A stretch of DNA of 64,000 nucleotides from Bacteroides ovatus (GTDB lineage: Bacteria > Bacteroidota > Bacteroidia > Bacteroidales > Bacteroidaceae), in the NCBI RefSeq assembly GCF_001314995.1, contig NZ_CP012938.1, positions 4,526,001 through 4,590,000 on the forward strand, read 5' to 3'. Position numbers and translations under genes: made by a program. Positions 60,470 through 64,000 of the stretch are shown here, in pieces (the first letter of the stretch is position 1; the number at the start of each line of letters is the position of its first letter). The notes under the pieces are model-generated. The model saw nothing but the letters and a program-made list of their open reading frames with translations. It was not told the DNA's origin and did no database searches.

Positions 60470-62350
60470 TTACCAATATGGGTTTTGTTGCAAATTATTC
60501 AATGCGTCTACGTCATGTTGAGGCAAAGGATACCAGTAATTCTTCTTTGTAAAAGAACGCACTTCCGGAGTTATATCGATTTGTTCATAATCATAAGTCA
60601 ATGTAGACTTATCCGTGATACTTCCATGATTAGATTCTCGTGGTGTGAATAATGCTCCCTTAATAGGATAAGTATCCTTGAATGTTTCTTCCAAGATCAT
60701 CCAGCGGCGGATATCCCACCAACGATGATTTTCAAACATTAATTCTACGGCACGCTCACGGCGATAAGCTGCACGGAATTTATCAGGATCGGCTACAATA
60801 TCTGATGGCAGATCTGTTAAGCCAATTCGTCTGCGAAGAATATTAATAGCTTCTGCAGCTGATATAGGACATCCTTCAATAGTTGCCGTAGCACTTCCAC
60901 AACCCTCAAATAGCGCTTCTGCATAGTCTAAATAAATTTGCGAAGCACGGATATATATGGTGAGGAAGCGATAGTCCCACCAACAGTTCGGATTGTTCTT
61001 TTCAAGATACTGATTGCATTCCGGCCACATGAACTTTTTACACATAAATCCTGTGAACATTCGTTTGTTGCAGTCTTTTTGAGTTAACATGTGTTGATAG
61101 GCTGCTCCTCCTTTGTAGGTTGTAATGTAATAGGTACGTCCATCAGCGTAATGTCCCCAAGTTGTTCCAGGTAAAAGGATGTTGTTATAGAAACGGGGAT
61201 CACGATCCTCAAATGGCTTATGGTCATAGTCAAGTGCATAGCCGCTTCGTGGGTCATCAATCGGGTAATAAATACCGTCTGCTCCCTTCTTGTCAAACAT
61301 GTTGACGATATTCAAACTTGGGCAGCACATGGAATTTCCATCTGGTCCCGAACCGAATGCAAGATCCTCATATTGCCAGAATGTGCGGATAGTGCGTTTT
61401 TGGTTTTGATTAGCAGCGTTAGGAAATTGTCGCTTGACCCAAATGTATTCCGGTTGATGCACAGGTGGATATTTAAAATAGAAAACATTCGTATATTCTT
61501 CTTTACTAGCCAAACCATAGGGATAAGGGGCAGACTTGCTTCCATCCATATAACGTATTACTTCATAAGCTGATTTTGCTGCGGATTTTGCGCGTTCCGT
61601 GTCATAGCCTTTGTTTTCTGTAGAATTTAAATCATTCTGCATCAATGGACTTGCATCAAACAACTGTGCCCATTCTTTAAGTGCCATTGCTGCAATTTTT
61701 GTGGGTCTTCCATAGTTTGGATCATCCCAACTGTCAGGTAACATGTAGATTGCTTTTTGTATATCTTCCATCATCCAGTCGTGTGATTCATGGTAGGTCA
61801 TACGGGGAATATCATCATCTCCACCTTCAAAGACCTTGTCAATAATAGGCATCCCCCCATATCTTTTGATTATCTGAAAGTAGAACCAAGAACGATAGAA
61901 ATAAGCTTGTCCCAGAATCTCATTTTTTTGTTCAGGTGTCAAAGGAGCCTTATCGATATCATTAATAATGCGGTTATTGATACGCAACGCCTTATATGAT
62001 CGAGATATAGCTGTACTTCCAGCATTACCGATTTCGAAAGTCTTATTTGATTTGGCATTACTTAACCAGTTTCCGGAATGTAAAGTAAAAACGGCAGATG
62101 AATTATCTGTAGTTGCCATTTCGTCTGCAAAGAGACCGACAAATGCGCGTCCATTTTCCCAATTATCCATTACCATAACATTTTCCAATTGGTTGAAAGA
62201 TTGATCTAAGAAACCTCGTAAGGAATAGTAATCCCTAAAGATATCATCTTCTGTCAATCCTACATCTTCCCTTTTATCTAAGAAGTCTTCACAGCTTGTC
62301 ATCCCACCAAGAATGAAAACTGAACAGATATATAATAATACTTTTCTCAT
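60470..62350 (-). CDS. SusD/RagB outer-membrane glycan-binding lipoprotein (first pair)
   Basis: This 626-residue lipoprotein has signal YICSVFILGGMTSC followed by EDFLDKREDVGLTEDDIFRD. SusD helices read ILGQAYFYRSWFYFQIIKRY and YLDYAEALFEGC, with the C-terminal family signature RERAVELMFENHRWWDIRRW and YWYPLPQHDVDALNNLQQNP. It belongs with the SusC-type gene ending 21 bp upstream. It is only distantly similar to the second SusD, so the two pairs probably bind different parts of the glycan or different glycans. Confidence 0.95.
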   Translation of the reverse strand: MRKVLLYICSVFILGGMTSCEDFLDKREDVGLTEDDIFRDYYSLRGFLDQSFNQLENVMVMDNWENGRAFVGLFADEMATTDNSSAVFTLHSGNWLSNAKSNKTFEIGNAGSTAISRSYKALRINNRIINDIDKAPLTPEQKNEILGQAYFYRSWFYFQIIKRYGGMPIIDKVFEGGDDDIPRMTYHESHDWMMEDIQKAIYMLPDSWDDPNYGRPTKIAAMALKEWAQLFDASPLMQNDLNSTENKGYDTERAKSAAKSAYEVIRYMDGSKSAPYPYGLASKEEYTNVFYFKYPPVHQPEYIWVKRQFPNAANQNQKRTIRTFWQYEDLAFGSGPDGNSMCCPSLNIVNMFDKKGADGIYYPIDDPRSGYALDYDHKPFEDRDPRFYNNILLPGTTWGHYADGRTYYITTYKGGAAYQHMLTQKDCNKRMFTGFMCKKFMWPECNQYLEKNNPNCWWDYRFLTIYIRASQIYLDYAEALFEGCGSATATIEGCPISAAEAINILRRRIGLTDLPSDIVADPDKFRAAYRRERAVELMFENHRWWDIRRWMILEETFKDTYPIKGALFTPRESNHGSITDKSTLTYDYEQIDITPEVRSFTKKNYWYPLPQHDVDALNNLQQNPYW

Positions 62351-62371
62351 CTTTATTTCTTTTGAATATGA

Positions 62372-64000
62372 TTAAAATGAAACTCTTAGTCCTAAAGTGT
62401 AAGTACGGACAATCGGATAGCTGCCAACACCTCCTGTTTCAGGGTCCACGCGTTTGTCCCCTTTCCAGAAGGTTAGTAAATTATTCCCGTTCATGTAAAC
62501 CTGAAGATTAGAGATATGTGCTTCACTCAACCATTTTTTAGGGAATGTATATCCTATCTCCATGTTCTTTAATCGTATATACGAATAGTCGGAATAGCGA
62601 TAAGTACTTTCCACTTTGTTGTATGTATTGTTCAAGTGTGTAGCAGGTCGCATAACACCCGATGAATTAGCTGTTTCCGGCGTCCATCGTTCCATGGATT
62701 TTGGTTGAACACGTATGTTTGAAGCTGGAAAATCCCACAGATATTGATCGAACTGTAACTTATATATATTGCGTGGCGAATAGAGCATTGCACTGAAGTT
62801 AAGTCCTTTCCAATTGAACCCGAAAGAAAATCCGATGGTAGTCAATGGGTAATTCAATTCGTCTACAACTACCTTGTCGTTTGAGTTGATTATTCCGTCT
62901 CCATTGAAGTCTATATAGATAAGGTCTCCAGGAATTACTTGCGATGCTGTAGTACCATTTATAGCTGTTTGTGCGTAATTGAACACATCGTCTATCGAAC
63001 CATAATTACCGATCGCAATAAAACGGTTTTGATAATCAATCGGTTTACCTGCAGCTTTCAAGTGCTCATCCGCATTTCTAGGATCATCTTTATAGACAAT
63101 CCGGTTTTCGCTGGCTGCAAAAGTTAAAGCTCCCCAGTAATTAAAATTACGTCCGATTTTGTCATTCCAGCGTAACTCTAATTCTAAACCATGATTTTTC
63201 GTTTCTCCTCGGTTGATAGCGTTAAAAGTAGCTCCTACAATGGAAGATGTGGTTTGTGGAGTCATTAGAATATCTTTACGATTCTCTTTAAATAAATCCA
63301 AAGTTAAATCTAACTTATTCCATAAGCCAATTTCTATTCCAAAGTTATGTTTAGTCGCTTTTTCCCATGTTGAAGTCAAGTTAGCAATATCTCCTTCTGT
63401 ATAGAGCGGGCTATGTGTGACTCCTTGTGTATTTCCTAATTCAATACTTCCTAAAGAATTAAATAATTGGATGTAATTCCAACGTGCAGCAGCTGCATCA
63501 CTACCGACTTTTCCGTATGAATATCTAAATTTTAGGTTAGTCAGCACATCTCCAACATGTTTCTTTATAAAAGGTTCTTCTGAAGCACGCCATCCCAAAG
63601 AATAGGAAGGGAACAGGCCGAAGCGTTGTCCTCGGGCAAATTTTTCCGAACCTGTATAAGAGATATTCATCTCTGCCAAATAACGTTCTTTCCAGTTATA
63701 AGTAACACGTCCCACCCATTCTTCACGATAACTTGGGAATTTGATAACTTTATCATCTTTTGAATCAGATACTTGACGGTTCATCAGAGCTAACGCTGTT
63801 ACATTATGACTCCCGAATGAACGATTATATTCCACAGAGAATTCGTAATATAACTTACGATTATAACCATCCAAATTATCATAAGAAACGTTGGGAGGGA
63901 GTTCAATATCCTCATCATTTGGCCATCGTTTTTCCAAAATCATGGGGTAAGTGAGGGAACCATCTGCATTGACTATCGGATTAGAATAATCATATTCGCG
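62372..64000 (-). CDS. SusC/RagA TonB-dependent transporter, C-terminal part (cut by window edge)
   Basis: This is the last 542 codons of an outer-membrane importer; the frame stays open to the right edge (REYDYSNPIVNADGSLTYPM precedes the first internal Met). Barrel strands such as YRYSDYSYIRLKNMEIGYTF, EERYLAEMNISYTGSEKFAR-like KERYLAEMNISYTG, LGWRASEEPFIKKH and the C-terminal TYTLGLRVSF are typical of SusC. The plug and the signal peptide lie outside the window. It pairs with the SusD gene that starts 21 bp downstream. Confidence 0.94.
   Translation of the reverse strand, partial: REYDYSNPIVNADGSLTYPMILEKRWPNDEDIELPPNVSYDNLDGYNRKLYYEFSVEYNRSFGSHNVTALALMNRQVSDSKDDKVIKFPSYREEWVGRVTYNWKERYLAEMNISYTGSEKFARGQRFGLFPSYSLGWRASEEPFIKKHVGDVLTNLKFRYSYGKVGSDAAAARWNYIQLFNSLGSIELGNTQGVTHSPLYTEGDIANLTSTWEKATKHNFGIEIGLWNKLDLTLDLFKENRKDILMTPQTTSSIVGATFNAINRGETKNHGLELELRWNDKIGRNFNYWGALTFAASENRIVYKDDPRNADEHLKAAGKPIDYQNRFIAIGNYGSIDDVFNYAQTAINGTTASQVIPGDLIYIDFNGDGIINSNDKVVVDELNYPLTTIGFSFGFNWKGLNFSAMLYSPRNIYKLQFDQYLWDFPASNIRVQPKSMERWTPETANSSGVMRPATHLNNTYNKVESTYRYSDYSYIRLKNMEIGYTFPKKWLSEAHISNLQVYMNGNNLLTFWKGDKRVDPETGGVGSYPIVRTYTLGLRVSF

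Overview
The window looks like a chromosome segment of a gut Bacteroides close to the B. thetaiotaomicron/ovatus/caccae group. The signs are Bacteroides-type promoters (TTTG near -33 and TAnnTTTG near -7, with almost no Shine-Dalgarno sites), many SusC/SusD pairs, a hybrid two-component system, an Mfa/FimA-type fimbrial operon, C10 peptidases and a glycine-lipid acyltransferase pair. The species cannot be fixed from sequence reading alone.

Layout. 1-1066: the 5' end of gyrB, rpsT and tRNA-Glu, all leftward. 1272-9358: a leftward fimbrial operon (two DUF3575/DUF3868 modules, an Mfa1-like fimbrillin and an Mfa2/FimB-like anchor). It is preceded by a 251-bp segment bounded by inverted repeats that carries a Bacteroides promoter, and next to it lies a tyrosine recombinase gene. 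In the orientation given here the promoter points away from the fimbrial genes, so the locus reads as phase-OFF. 9416-12639: recO and a lipoprotein/PagL-like hydrolase pair, rightward. 12676-20778: a leftward C10 cysteine-peptidase cluster (DUF3244 protein, two intact C10 peptidases, two paralogous lipoproteins, one C10 homologue lacking catalytic residues) with a TPR/HTH membrane regulator upstream. 20779-21497: a structured non-coding region.

21498-38033: the division and cell-wall cluster, one leftward run: mraZ, rsmH, ftsL-like, ftsI, murE, mraY, murD, ftsW, murG, murC, ftsQ, ftsA, ftsZ, then a YqeY-like gene. The mraZ promoter carries three MraZ-type boxes with 10-bp spacing. 38272-42331: an ECF sigma factor (leftward), the glsA/glsB pair (rightward) and a dGTPase gene (leftward) that overlaps the end of glsB. 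42456-50594: a rightward run dut, TPR lipoprotein, DUF4292 lipoprotein, EnvC-like protein, and then a hybrid two-component regulator only 20 bp further on.

50616-64000: a leftward polysaccharide-utilization locus: SusC (runs off the window), SusD, SusC, SusD, a DUF1735 surface lipoprotein, a small possibly truncated gene, and two serine-type sulfatases. The hybrid two-component regulator converges on it and is its probable regulator. The predicted substrate is a sulfated host or dietary glycan, but the window does not show which.
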